Shown: in pieces, positions 1 through 11,182 of the stretch
Layout: every line of letters begins with the position of its first letter
Position numbering within the stretch: the first letter of the stretch is position 1
NCBI GenBank assembly: GCA_036898135.1
Contig: CM072513.1
Location: 37,083,340-37,147,339 of the forward strand
DNA length: 64,000 nucleotides
Reading direction: 5' to 3'
DNA from: Oncomelania hupensis
Taxonomy: Eukaryota > Mollusca > Gastropoda > Littorinimorpha > Pomatiopsidae
Made by a program: the position numbers and the translations under genes
The notes under the pieces: generated by a model
The model's database searches: none
The model's input: the letters and a program-made list of their open reading frames with translations, nothing else
What the model was told of the DNA's origin: nothing

Positions 1-319
1 GCCTGCACTGAGCTCACATACATGTGTGCATGTTTCTATAAGTCCATCGTGTTCTCCTTCGATAATCGAGCAAAGCCTTTTTTTCACTACCAGAAATATG
101 CAGTTCCTCTCCCAATTTCGTTTAATTTCAGCCAGCACATCTTCGCGAGAAATGTGACCATGACTCAACCGTAGCTAGTTATCAGTTACTTCCCTTGAAC
201 AGATTTCCCAGAATTCTCTATTCTATTTTTAGATTTGGGATACCCCCGTCTCAGCTTGTGGCTAAAACCAAGGGCAACGAGACCACCGCACGTCGACCGG
301 GGGAAATACGAGATACTAA

Positions 320-484
320 CTTGTGAGTTGATATACTTGTGTGTATGCTGAATAAAGTTGGAAGACTTCATACGACGACTCCTGCCTTGTTGCTGAGTGA
401 ACAGGTTGCGTGGATAAACAAATTTGAGTTACACTTACCAACATCGGGGCTGAATCAACCGTTGATAAAAATAACAACAGTGTA

Positions 485-487
<3 letters not shown>
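320..487 (+). repeat. LTR relic (family LTR-B), 3' part
   Basis: This stretch matches the 3' third of the solo LTRs at 36876-37508 and 38070-38699: a GCTGAATAAA polyadenylation-signal region, then the segment CAGGTTGCGTGGATAAACAA, and the terminal GTGTAACA. The 5' part of the LTR is not recognisable upstream, so this is a truncated or badly decayed copy. Family identity rests on sequence shared within this window. Confidence 0.6.
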
Positions 488-794
<307 letters not shown>

Positions 795-953
795 AATATA
801 ATACTGGAACGCAAAATATGAATAATAAAATTAAACATTATTACTTATAAAACAAGCACACTATATTTCATTTTAATTATTTCCAGTTTACATTCACAGG
901 TGCATACAACACAGTACAGCATCATCTTTGACAGTCCTTTTTACCATTAGGCA

Positions 954-1330
954 TTAGGGCAGAGTGTCTCGACATCGCTGCTTCCAGATAATTAGCGACC
1001 CTAGCATAGCGCTAACTGAACAGTAGCGGGCAACGGCCTTGGCTCGTCGAACAGGCAGGCCCACCAACTTCAGTCCGCTAACAAACCGTCCGTGGACTAG
1101 GCCTAGCGAGCCAACTATCAGAACCACAACTTTGCAGCTATAACCAAGATCGCTAATCGTCTGGCACAGCGGGAGGTACCTGTTAAATTTGTTATTGTAA
1201 GAATCAGTTACAAAGTCATCAAAAGGTACAGCTATTTCAATAATGGTAGAGGTTTTATTAACATGGGCTATGACACACATATCAGGCCTAGTGTGGGGCA
1301 AGTTGGCAAAAACTGCACTACTATCGTTCT
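954..1330 (-). pseudogene. LINE ORF C-terminal fragment with restriction-like endonuclease motif
   Basis: The minus-strand frame contains HTRPDMCVIAHVNKTSTIIE, then IAVPFD, then a segment with KFNRYLPL and GYSCKVVVLIVGSLGLV. The PD...(D/E) arrangement followed by a hydrophobic 'VGSLG' block resembles the C-terminal restriction-like endonuclease of site-oriented non-LTR retrotransposons (R2/R4/NeSL/Hero group) and related reverse-transcriptase proteins. About 120 residues remain; no reverse transcriptase is found upstream, where a CA microsatellite begins. It is best read as a 5'-truncated insertion. The clade is not certain, and an unrelated protein with the same fold is possible. Confidence 0.5.
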
Positions 1331-1529
1331 GGAAGTGAGAAGGCTTTACAATACACACACACACACACATATACATACACACCCACATCACTTTTATACA
1401 CCAGAGTAACATTTAACTGAAGCTATTTGAAAAGCCCTATAGTGCCAACCCAAATAAACAATAAAAAATACATGTTCAGGCAGTAAAGCATTTAAACCAA
1501 GAACATTACACAAAAGGCACTGATGGAAC

Positions 1530-1580
1530 ACACCTAACCCTAACCCAAGCCCTAACCCTAACCATAACCTTTAACCTAAC
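1530..1580. repeat. Interstitial telomere-like CCCTAA repeats
   Basis: Imperfect repeats of CCTAACCCTAA with CATAACC variants. They resemble the metazoan TTAGGG telomere repeat and sit about 30 bp before a perfect palindrome. A related inverted arrangement occurs near 5050-5115. Confidence 0.7.
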
Positions 1581-1611
1581 CGTTATGCTAAAACAGCTCT
1601 AACTCAACGGA

Positions 1612-1637
1612 GCACTATTTTGACGTCAAAATAGTGC
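1612..1637. repeat. Perfect 26-bp palindrome
   Basis: The sequence from GCACTATTTT through the central GACGTC to AAAATAGTGC is its own reverse complement. The centre TGACGTCA equals the CRE-type bZIP site, but this may be coincidence inside a foldback repeat. Confidence 0.9.
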
Positions 1638-1712
1638 GGCCTTCCAAAAAAGGCAAAAGAAACCATGTGAAGTTTCATGTGTGTGTCATCAGAACGTCGT
1701 TTCTACATGCCC

Positions 1713-1729
1713 ACCCCCCCCCCCCCCAC

Positions 1730-1800
<71 letters not shown>

Positions 1801-1805
1801 CCACA
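1713..1805. repeat. Poly-C run and (CA)n microsatellite
   Basis: A run of about 16 C residues followed by a CA tract of about 60 bp. Confidence 0.9.
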
Positions 1806-2190
1806 CCACTATTCAATCACTCATTTAAATTTATTTATTAATTTCTTTATTTTAAATATATGTATTTATTATTTTCATTGTCTTATAAAGGTTTAATGAA
1901 TTATCCAGTCGCACGTTTTATTTAACTGACATTGTTAATTATGTTATGATGCGTTTATAAATTATGTTTGAGTATATGTGAAAGAGATGGAGAAAGTGCG
2001 TGTGCTAAGTGCGTGTGCTTGAGTGTGTGTACATGTGTTCCTGTTTAAATGCGTGAGTTTGAATGTGTGCGTACGGTCTTTATCATCTTGGTGAAAAAAG
2101 ACTTTAATAAAACAATTAATCAATCACTCACACAAGGATTATTCTGGATTTTAAAGTATTTGAAAAAGAGGTAGGTTTTGAGGTTCGTTT
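1806..2190. other. AT-rich interval; LINE 3' tail at its right end
   Basis: No gene seen. On the minus strand the last part (about 2100-2190), with TTTATTAAAG and TGATTGATTAATTG, probably is the 3' untranslated tail of the LINE fragment that follows. Confidence 0.4.
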
Positions 2191-2571
2191 TTAACACTGT
2201 AAGAGACAGGAAGTGCCGGAGGTTGTAGGGCAGAGAGTCCGAAAGAGTTGGGGCAAACACAGAGACGGATCTCTTGCCAAAGGATTCAAGCGAATATCTA
2301 GGAATTGAGAGGAGAGCTGCATCTTGTGAACGGAGTGATCAAGCAGGTTGGTAGGGCAGAGAAGTTGTGAAAGATAGAAAGGGCCGGGATCAGTGTGCAG
2401 ACAGTGAAAACAAAGAGAAGCAAATTTGTAATCGATACGAGACTTTACAGGCAACCAGTTTAAGGTTTTCAAAGCGGAAGTTGCACTAGGATGACGACGT
2501 TGGCGAAGGACGAGGCGAGCAGCATTGTTCTGAATGCTCTGAAGTCTGGAAGGCCAGCCAAAAGATGGCAA
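2191..2571 (-). pseudogene. CR1/L2-like LINE reverse transcriptase, C-terminal fragment
   Basis: A 126-codon minus-strand frame contains LQSIQNNAARLVLRQRR, then LKTLNWLPVKSRIDYKFASL, CFHCLHT and a following YLSQLL. The QNxAARL...LxWLPVxxRIxYK signature is typical of the region after the reverse transcriptase in CR1/L2/Daphne-type LINEs. The frame begins in the middle of the domain and the endonuclease and catalytic core are absent, so it is a 5'-truncated copy. The end of the frame loses the usual C-terminal SFxxxAPxxWN motif and may be frameshifted. Orientation fits the AT-rich 3' tail to its left. Confidence 0.7.
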
Positions 2572-3070
2572 AGAGACAAGAAGGGTTTAGGCAACCTGTT
2601 ATTATTTATTTATTTATTTACTTATTTAAAAGCAAGTGATATATTTTTATTATATTTAAAAAAAAAAAAAAAAACAATCTAAGGGAGGGAACAACCACAA
2701 AACAGATGTGGATGTTCTTTGGACCAGAGTATTTTCCCTTTAGTCGTAACCTGACTGGGGAAAAAAATTCAAATATTCAATAATGTTCAAAATTCATCAC
2801 ATTATTGTTATACAATCAATCAATCAATCAATCTTTAATTTAATGTCTGCTCACACATTTAGGTGATATTAGACATATTATTATTATTGTTATAAGAATT
2901 CTTCAACGTTCCCCCTCTCCCCTCCCACGGTTTTACAACTCTCGTTCAATTTTCTTCAACAAATTATAATCTTTGTCACTCGGTAACACACTGGGTACTA
3001 TACCCCTTGATGCCACAGTTTCAAGCGAAAGGTTTGATACAATTTCCCAATCTAGTGTAATCCAAACCAG
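2572..3070. other. Non-coding AT-rich interval
   Basis: Contains poly-A (2659-2674), (TTTA)n and (CAAT)n runs. No gene or mobile element recognised. Confidence 0.5.
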
Positions 3071-3457
3071 TCCTATCCTATCCTATCCTATCCTATCCTA
3101 TCCAATACCTCCAAACTCGTTGGGGCACCACAGACGATCGTTTAATCAGCGTGCACCATCTTTCTCTGTCCTCAGCAGTCCTCATGACTTCACTCAGTGT
3201 CAAGCCAGACCATTCTCGAATGTTGTCTTCCCACTTCTTGTTCTGTCTCCCTTTTCTTCTGCCTCCTTGCACCGTGCCTTTCAGGATGGTCTCTACAAGA
3301 CTTGATGCTCTGGTGATGTGGCCATATCATCGGAGTTTCCGTTTCTTCGCCACTGTGAGTAAGTCAACGTGTTGTCCAAAGGCTTGTGTTATTGTCTGTC
3401 GGACTTCATCATTGGTGTTGTGCTGGGTATAGGAAATGCCCAGAAGTCTTCTGTATC
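3071..3457 (-). mobile_element. RTE retrotransposon, 5'-truncated 3' fragment
   Basis: Starts with the (TATCC)n tail at 3071-3103, the complement of the (GGATA)n tail of the family, then runs antisense through the C-terminal coding region (Gly/Arg-rich 'GGRRRGRPKKRWED' segment) to about 3457. It is colinear with the full-length copy at 39541-42697 but carries substitutions that break the frame. Confidence 0.85.
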
Positions 3458-3574
3458 CAATATATAAATCCAATAAAATTCAACCTAATGCAATCTTCAC
3501 TTTTATAGCGCAAAACCCAACTTTCAAGCAGAGATGGCATCTTCACTGTACTCTTTGAGAATTAGATTCCTGCT

Positions 3575-4190
3575 GGGAGTTAGTTAGTTATTTATTCATT
3601 GCTTACAGGGTCCAGCGGATTGCAAAGAGCCGAATCAGGACCACAAAATCAAGACCACAACTTGGCTGAAAGAGTACTTACCCGCATAAAAGATCTGCCG
3701 AAACAACCCCAGTGGTAACACTGAAGCACTCCACCAGCCGGTCACTTTACAATAAAGGCAACCCACGTAGGGGACGCTGAGGCTATACTCTAATTTAACG
3801 AACCCCCGTTTACAAAAGCAAAATAGAATACAAACATCATTATAAAATATCAACAAAACTCATACATACAAAATGCCTACATTGCTAAATAATAATATCA
3901 TAGGAAACCCTAGTGACCATTTGGCAGAAAGCGTCCAATATTCCCAAGCTGATACAACAGACCTCACACACAAATGAGGAGTTTTGTCCCGGAAGAGTTT
4001 TCAAGAAAAAAGGTAGGTGACTGGTCTAGCGAAGAAGAAGATGGTATAGTAGATTGATAGAACAGAGTAGGAATGAGAAAGAACAAATGAGAAAGACAGC
4101 GACAGTGAGAATTTAAAGCACTACATTTCCAGAAAGTGGGGATACTATTTATACAGAAACCTCCGGTACCCCCACGGATGGGGGGAGGAA
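3575..4190 (-). mobile_element. Family A hairpin-tailed repeat
   Basis: Antisense copy of the element defined exactly at 13485-14057. Its 3' hairpin (arms GGTCC and GGACC) is near 3610-3650, and the 5' end with the TATAAATAG-like box and GGTACCCCC is near 4140-4190. The 3' end here carries GGACCCTGTAAGCA followed by an AATAAATAACTAACTAA tail, which is closer to the LINE 3' end at 22380-22435 than to the other family A copies. Confidence 0.75.
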
Positions 4191-4585
4191 AGGGAGAGAG
4201 GATAGTTCGTTTATTAGACACACTAATCCACTGAGAGAAATATGTAATGAGCGTTAAATATCCAGCACGCACTAAATGGACACTGATGGTCTGAAGCAAT
4301 GAGCCAATCACTCACTACAGGCTTAAGCGTGGGCTTAATACTAGCGTTATGTCCAGGCAGTTTCTGATACTCAGTGTTAGTAAAATCGTGACAATAATTA
4401 CGGATTAAGGGGGGTCAGAGAAAAGGCTTTCAGAGCAATTCAACGACTGTCATACGCTTCGACGGCGAAGCTGATGCTGGTCTCGAAGGTGATTTTTTTT
4501 TCTTTCTTCTTCCAACTCCGAGGAAATATTACGAAAATGGAGAATACGTATGGGAAGAGGGAGGAGGAGAGGAGCAGGGAGCCTT
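4191..4585. other. No feature recognised
   Basis: Mixed-composition sequence with no coding, RNA or repeat signal that I can support. Confidence 0.4.
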
Positions 4586-4589
4586 TGTT

Positions 4590-4678
4590 CGGGTGTGTGT
4601 GTTTGTGTGTGTGTGTGTGTGAGTGCTTGCGTGCGTGCGTGCACGCATGCGTGCGTGCGTGTGTGTGTGTGTGTGTGA
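4590..4678. repeat. (GT)n/(GTGC)n microsatellite
   Basis: Compound GT and GTGC/GCAC repeat. Confidence 0.9.
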
Positions 4679-5005
4679 GGAGAAAAATAAAGAGGGTGTG
4701 GTTGAAGATATAGCCTATAGGTCTTGGAATTGAAAGTTGTGTGTGTGGAAGGGGGGGGGAAGGTGTGTGAACGTGTACTACCGCACGAATGGGGAAAGGA
4801 ATTTGACTTTCTTAGTGACAAATGCATGAGGTATTTTCTTGTTACCCATTTGTCTGGCGTTCCCCATTTGTTTCTAAGTGCGCCGGAGTGCTCTTTTAGT
4901 GCATGGGAGTGCAGTTGTAGTGCATAAGAGTGTTTTAAATACAGGGTGCACTATCCGGGACGGAGAAAATACAGTCAATTTTCGGAAAAAGTTTGAACAA
5001 AATTC

Positions 5006-5115
5006 GACCTATTTCGTCGCCTATAGGAGACGAACTAGGTCAACGTTTTAGAGAAAGGTTCGGGTAAGGGTTAGTTGCAGATCTATCCCTAACCCTTGCC
5101 CTAACCCTTTCTCTA
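5006..5115. repeat. Inverted repeats with telomere-like arms
   Basis: Two nested foldbacks. GACCTATTTCGTC pairs with GACGAACTAGGTC (5006-5041). Then an arm reading AGAGAAAGGTTCGGGTAAGG (from about 5050) pairs with TAACCCTTGCCCTAACCC and its continuation TTTCTCT. The telomere-like content links it to 1530-1637. The source element is unknown. Confidence 0.7.
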
Positions 5116-5396
5116 TAAAAATCACTTTCCGATTCCTACATTCTAAAATTACATTTGTGGCCTTTACAAGAATGTTGTGTGTTTGTGTGTGTTGTTTGTG
5201 GGTGTGGGTGGTGTGCGTGTGCGTGCGTGGTTTTTTGTGTGTTTTTTTGTGTTTTTTTTTTTTGTGTTTTTTTTTTTTTTTTTGTGCAGAAAGAAGATTA
5301 AGGAAATTAGACAGGCATGCTGTAGAATGTTTATAGTGGCCTAATCGTTGAAAGAACATTTCAAACGAAAGCGTAAGTTTGGAAATGGGGCAGGGC
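5116..5396. other. GT-rich and poly-T interval
   Basis: Contains a degenerate GT run (5175-5240) and poly-T tracts (5230-5285). Nothing coding is seen. Confidence 0.5.
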
Positions 5397-5939
5397 AATG
5401 CTGCCGTGAACTGACAAAACCGAGCAAGTCCACAAAACCTACTTTCGAGAAAATCGACGTTTTGTGTTGCGCTATATTACGCGAACGTTTCTGGAAGTTT
5501 GAGGGCATATTATAATGCAATTCCTCGATTTAAGAGTGCATACCTTGAATGTTAAAGAAATGTTTGATAAATTTGATGTTTTAAGACTATTTGTGGACTT
5601 GCTTTGTTTTGTCAGATTATTCTTGAGATAGATCTTTGTTGAGAACATGACAAAACCAAGCAAGTCACCCGCTTGGTTTTGTCAGTTTATTATTGAATTA
5701 AATCCTTGTTAAAAAAATTCACAAAACCAAGTAAGTCAAATCCGCTTGGTTTTGTCAGTTTATTATTAAGTAAATCCTTGTTTTCAAAATTCACCAAACC
5801 AAGTAAGTCCCATAGGCCGTTTCGTTTTTTTTGTTAAAAAGTCTGACGAGATGAGTCACATAAGTTGGGTTTTGTAAGATGTGGGTGCGGCAGTTACAGT
5901 GAGTGTATATGTGTGCCTGTTTATTGTTTTTAGCCATTC

Positions 5940-6095
5940 TTCACTTAATATTCCTGGGTTGGTATGCAGGAGTCATGGGTTTTTTTGCTCTCCCTTCAAA
6001 ATAATATTAGATGCAGCCAATTTAATTTTAAAAATACAAAACTATTTTCCTTTCAGTTTCCTATTGTAGCGATCTTCCTGCCTTTACACCACGTG
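5940..6095 (+). repeat. SINE-1 relic, core 3' part
   Basis: Weak match to the SINE-1 core and tail: TTAGATGCAGCCAATTTAAT followed by AGCGATCTTCCTGCCTTTAC. The tRNA-like head is not recognisable. Confidence 0.5.
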
Positions 6096-6189
6096 TATGT
6101 CTTGTATTTTGTTGCCCTTGTTGTGTGTCTGTAATATATTTGTTGCTGTTTGTTTGTGGGTTCGGGCACTGAATAGAATAGGCCCAACG

Positions 6190-9100
6190 TTTCCCGGCGT
6201 GTCGTAAGAGGCGACTAACAGGGGTAATGTTAGCACGGCATCACTGGGCGAAAGTCTTCTACACAGAAGTCACCGGCCAGGGCGAGGAACCTCACGTTGC
6301 TACATGTTCAACGACCACGTGCTCGGGGCCAAGGCGAGCCACACTGTATTCGTGGATTTCGGCTGTGCCCAACAGCCTGGAGAGGATTGGGCACCGCCAG
6401 GTCCTTTTTTGCCCAAGACACACTACATGCATGATGACACTATCCACTAATTCCATACCGGATAGGTCGTCGCCCGGCTCAAGGACCGCGCCTTCCGTTG
6501 GCCACCAGGACGGAGGTGTTAAGTATGCTACTGATGGACAATTTAGCAAGATCCGCACGAGAAACAACATCGTCATAGGAACCTGGAATGTCAGGACCCT
6601 AACTGCGGAAGGAAAATTAGAAGAACTGGCCCACGAGTTGGACCACTATCGATGGAACGTTCTAGGCATTAGCGAACTGCGCTGGAAAGGCCTAGGTGAA
6701 ACAACGACAGACAAAGGCCACAAGCTCTATTTCAGCGGTAGAGATGACAGGCACGAACACGGCGTTGGATTCTTGGTCCACAAGAACATTCTAGCCACTG
6801 TCATGGGTTGCCGCCCAGTAGACTCATTACCATCCGCCTGAGAGAGCAGCCCCTTTCAACATCACCATCATCCAGACCTATGCCCCAACATCAGACTATG
6901 ACGACAGCGAAGTGGAGGATTTTTATGAAAATCTACAGGCGGTCCTTGACCAAGTGCCGAAGAAGGACATAGTCATAGTGCAAGGCGACTGGAATGCCAA
7001 GGTTGGCCAAGATGCGCACCACAACTGGGGAGACACATGTGGACCCCACTGCAACAACGAGACAAATGACAGGGGTCTGAGATTCTTGGAGTTTGCCAGA
7101 TACAACAATCTGGTACTGGCAAACACGCTTGGTCTCCACAAAAACTCCAGACGATGGACATGGCACAGTCCCAGGGGGGAGCATCACAACCAAATAGACT
7201 ACATCATGGTCAAGAAACGCTTCAGATCAAGCATCAACATTGGCAGGACACGCACTTTTCCAGGAGCAGACATCGGAAGTGACCACGATCTCGTGATGAT
7301 GTCTTTCCGGCTCCACTTGAAGAGAGTAAATACTGCACTAGACTGAAGTTCGACCTGGACAAACTGCAAGACCCGGAGGTGGCAGAACTATTTCAGGCCA
7401 CAATTGAAGGGAAATTTGCACCACTGCTCATTTTGGGGGCTGGTGAAGTAGATGTCAACACCATGACCACCACCTTCAACTCAGCTGTGACAGATGCCGC
7501 CACTGAGATCCTTGGCAAGCACCGACCAAAGAAGAAGCCGTGGATCACACCTGAACTTTTGGATCTGTGTGATAAACGAAGAGAGATTTAAAAAAAAAAA
7601 AAAAGAAAGAAAAAGAACACCTCACAGGGAGCTGATGTCTACCGAAAAATCAACAATGACATCCGAAAAGGCATGCGCACAGCAAAGGAGAACTGGATAG
7701 AAGATCAATGCCAGGAAATAGAGAACAGTCTGAACAAAAACAACAGCAAGAAGGCCTACCAGACTGTAAAGCGGCTGACAAGTTTCAAACAGCCCAAAGT
7801 CTCCACGATCCAAAGCAAGTCTGGCATATGCCTTACAGAAAAACAAGAAGTCTTGGACAGATGAACAGAGTACTGCTCTGACCTTTACAACCATACACCA
7901 AATGGAGACCCATCAGTTCTAGCATGTCCCGAGAACAGAGAAGAAGAAATCCTCCCAATTCTCCGGGAAGAAGTTGAGGCAGCAGTGCAATCGCTAAAGA
8001 AAGGGAAGTCAGCGGGAGTGGACAACATACCCGCGGAACTGCTACAAGCAGGAGGAGAAGCGATGATTGATGCCCTCACCATTATCTGTAACAAGATCTG
8101 GCAGAGTGGAGAGTGGCCTATACCATGGGCCCAGTCGCTTGTCATCACTCTTCCCAAAAAAGGTAACCTTCAGGAGTGTGAAAATTACCGCACCGTCAGC
8201 CTCATCATCCATCCCAGCAAGGTCCTCCTGAAAATATTACTCAACAGGTTGAAACCCCAAGCTGAACAAATCATAGCTGAAGAACAAGCAGGATTCAGGG
8301 CAGGGCGAAGTACCACTGAACAGATTTTCAACCTCAGAATAATCTGTGAGAAATACCTACAGCACCAACAACATCTATATCATGTGTTCATAGACTTCAA
8401 GAAAACGTTTGACCGAGTCTGGCATGCAGCTCTATGGGCAACAATGAAAGCGTACAACATCAGACCTAAAATTATTGAAGTCATCAAAAACCTGTATGAC
8501 AAGGCTACCAGTCCTCCAGTCCTCCACAACAGCGCCATCGGGAACTGGTTCAGAACAACAATCGGTGTGCGTCAAGGATGCCTACTCTCTCCAACACCCT
8601 TCAACATCTTCCTAGAGCGCATCATGTCAGATGCTCTTGCAGATCACGAAGGCACAGTCAGCATAGGGGGTAGAGCAATCTCCAATCTTCGTTTTGCGGA
8701 TGACATTGATGGATTGGCTGGAGAGGAACAAGAACTTGAACAGCTGGTACAGAGGCTTGACACCACCTCCAAAGCTTGTGGAATTGAAATAAGTGCAGAG
8801 AAGACCGAAATGATGACCAACAACACCAATGGCATCAACACGGACATCAAAGTCCAAGGCCAATCCCTCAACACAGTGCATAGCTTCAAATATTTAGGAG
8901 CCATTGTATCAGACAATGGGTCCCGACAGGAAGTCCTCTCCAGGATCGCACAAACAACTGCTGCCCTGACAAGGTTGAAGCCATTTGGAAAGACAGGACC
9001 ATCATTCTACATTCCAAAGTAAGACTGCTGCGCTCCCTTGTCATCTCCATCTTCCTATATGCTTGCGAAGCATGGACCCTCACAGCAGATCTACAACGAA

Positions 9101-9515
9101 GAATACAAAGCATGGAGATGAGGTGCTACAGAAGACTTCTGGGCATTTCCTATACCCAACACATCACCAACGACGAAGTCCGACAGACCATCACACAAGC
9201 CATTTGACAACACGATGACCTGCTCACAGTGGTGAAGAAACGGAAACTCCGATGGTATGGCCACGTCACCAGATCATCAGGCCTTGCAAAGACTATTCTG
9301 CAAGGCACAGTGCAAGGAGGTAGAAGAAGAGGGAGACCGAAAAAGAGGTGGGAGGACAACATTCGAGAATGGACTGGTTTGACACTGAGCGAAGCCATCA
9401 GGGCTGCTGAGGACAGAGAGAGATGGAGTATGCTGGTTAAACGATCATCTGTGGTGCCCCTACGACCTCAGGGTTACGGGACAGGATAGGATAGGATAGG
9501 ATAGGATAGGATAGG
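6190..9515 (+). mobile_element. RTE retrotransposon, nearly full-length, decayed
   Basis: The sequence is colinear with the intact copy at 39541-42697 and ends in a (GGATA)n tail at 9484-9515. It extends about 150 bp further upstream than the intact copy, including GTCGTAAGAGGCGACTAACA, which suggests that the intact copy may lack a little 5' sequence. It lies inside the foldback element at 5401-10018. I could not find a convincing target duplication. Confidence 0.85.
6342..9488 (+). pseudogene. RTE endonuclease-reverse transcriptase pseudogene
   Basis: The copy encodes the apurinic-like endonuclease (IGTWNVRTL, GISELRWKG, QGDWNAKVG, GSDHDLV) and then the reverse transcriptase (FRAGRSTTEQIFNLR, VRQGCLLSPTPFN, RFADDIDGLAG), ending with the Arg-rich RGRPKKRWEDN segment. 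It is broken into several frames: a deletion and stop near 6841, a deletion near 7345, poly-A expansion and shift near 7590-7610, a stop near 7862, a shift near 8985-9022 and a stop near 9208. The longest remaining frame (7985-9022) spans the reverse transcriptase core. The protein would nick and copy at the target; this copy cannot make a full product. Confidence 0.85.
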
Positions 9516-10018
9516 AAGTTGCCGCGTAGGCGGAAGATCTACAGGATCCTTCATGGTGGGCAGGAAAGTACATGAAGAAAACTCTTTTTCAAAAAGCCGA
9601 ACACGTCCTTTGCTGACCGAAATTTCGTCATCATTTTCACAGGAAAATAATATTGCACAGCAGCAATAACATGGATTCTCACTGGTCCACTTCATCTTAA
9701 GGCGCTTTCTCATTGGTCGGGAGGACTTACTTTTCTTTGTCAGGTTATTGTAGAAAATGACGTCATCATGCCAACTCGAGCATCAGCCAGAGGATCGCCG
9801 AAACAAAATCGCAGGGGACTTGCTTGGTTTTATCAGTTTATTCCCCCACTTAAAATTTTTTTTAACAAGGACTTACTCTATGATATCTCCAAATCTAAAC
9901 ATAGTTCGGATTTGATTTTTACAGGTAAGATGCGTCATTCTCTTGCAAGTTTGATGGCGCAAAAAACTCATTTTCGAGACCTTAGGTGGACTTACTCGGT
10001 TTTGTCAAATCACGGCAG

Positions 10019-10440
10019 AATGCAGCAGTGATGGCTCGAGCAGAAAGGCAATCATATGCATGGGTATTCCCAACGGAGAACGGTATGCTGATCGGAAAAG
10101 TCATTGTTTACCAGTCTGTGGCCTAGGATGAAGTCAATGTAGTTTAGAACACCCACTCTTACCGTTTGTCTATACATGCTGTGGATTTTCCAGTGAAGAA
10201 AAGGATGATGCGACAGAACCCAATTTGAGGAAGGATCGGAGAGATAGAGACGACGACGGCGGCATTGAACTGCAAATTAAGATCGATGAATGGTGAAACG
10301 ACGTTAAAGAAATGAATAAGATGAGTAATTGTCAACAATGACTATCCCCTTGGAACTTTGGAACTTTGTCAGCTAGTGTTAGTGGTGACGGTGGTTTTTA
10401 GTCGTGGGGTTGTTGATGCTGCTGCTTGTGATGCTGCTGA
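10019..10440. other. No feature recognised
   Basis: Flank of the foldback element; no gene signal. Confidence 0.4.
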
Positions 10441-10447
10441 TGATGAA

Positions 10448-10512
<65 letters not shown>

Positions 10513-10613
10513 GGAGGAGGAGGAGGAAGAGGAATGGAATTATGGGGAATTTTTGGGGAAGAGAAAGAGGAAATGGAGGAGAAGGATGATGATGCTGATG
10601 ATGATGAGGATGG

Positions 10614-10661
<48 letters not shown>

Positions 10662-10700
10662 CGATGGTGGCGGTGGTGGTAGTGGTGGAGGTGGAGGTGG
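10441..10700. repeat. Two long (GAT)n tracts
   Basis: GAT/GAG runs at about 10441-10530 and 10586-10700 (the second ending in GGT/GGA). Poly-Asp or poly-Met open frames here are artefacts of the repeat. Confidence 0.9.
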
Positions 10701-11172
10701 TGGTACTCTGGACTAATCAGCAGATGATGTGAAAAAGAAATGAGTTCCTAGAAACTTGACCAGTTCTGCAGCATTGGAAGATAAGCAGACAGAGAAGGAC
10801 TCTCAGGGCGAACACCAGAGCCAAAAACATGAATGGGCATGAATAAAAGATAAGAACAAAAGTAAAGAATAAGGATCGGGAAATAAAACGAATATTAACA
10901 GTGACATCATCGGACCGTGACATAAATTCCATAGTGGTGTCAGGGAAAACTGTCATGCGAGAAATGTCAGGAAAGAGAATAAGCGGAGGAGAAGAAGGAG
11001 AAGGAAGAGGAGGAGAGCGCAAAGAACGAAACCATTGTGGTGAAGGAGATAAAGAATAACAACCCAAAACTAGCTAACAGTGGATGTGTAATACTTCCTG
11101 AGGCACAGGCGCTAGAATCTGAATGTAAGAAGTGCCAAGACCTAAAATATAATAAAATATATATACTAGAAT
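10701..11172. other. No feature recognised
   Basis: Purine-rich non-coding sequence with no recognisable motif. Confidence 0.4.
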
Positions 11173-11182
11173 ACATAGAGCG

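Larger units (their letters stand above)
5401..10018. mobile_element. Foldback DNA element with subterminal repeats, carrying a nested RTE
   Basis: The outer ends are inverted: CTGCCGTGAACTGACAAAAC at 5401 and its inverted counterpart ending CACGGCAG at 10018. About 30 of the first 33 bp match. Both ends are bounded by AATG (5397-5400 and 10019-10022), a plausible 4-bp target duplication. A motif like TGACAAAACCAAGCAAGTC recurs at least nine times in both orientations in the terminal 500 bp on the left and 300 bp on the right (5414, 5592, 5648, 5668, 5718, 5742, 5790, 9817, 9985). No transposase is seen; the middle is a decayed RTE, so the element was non-autonomous. The superfamily is unknown. 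Confidence 0.65.

Noticed and set aside
1530..1580. True chromosome end
   Set aside because: Only a few degenerate units, flanked on both sides by ordinary sequence and LINE fragments.
10358..10732. Acidic poly-Asp protein
   Set aside because: Entirely produced by GAT/GAG microsatellites.
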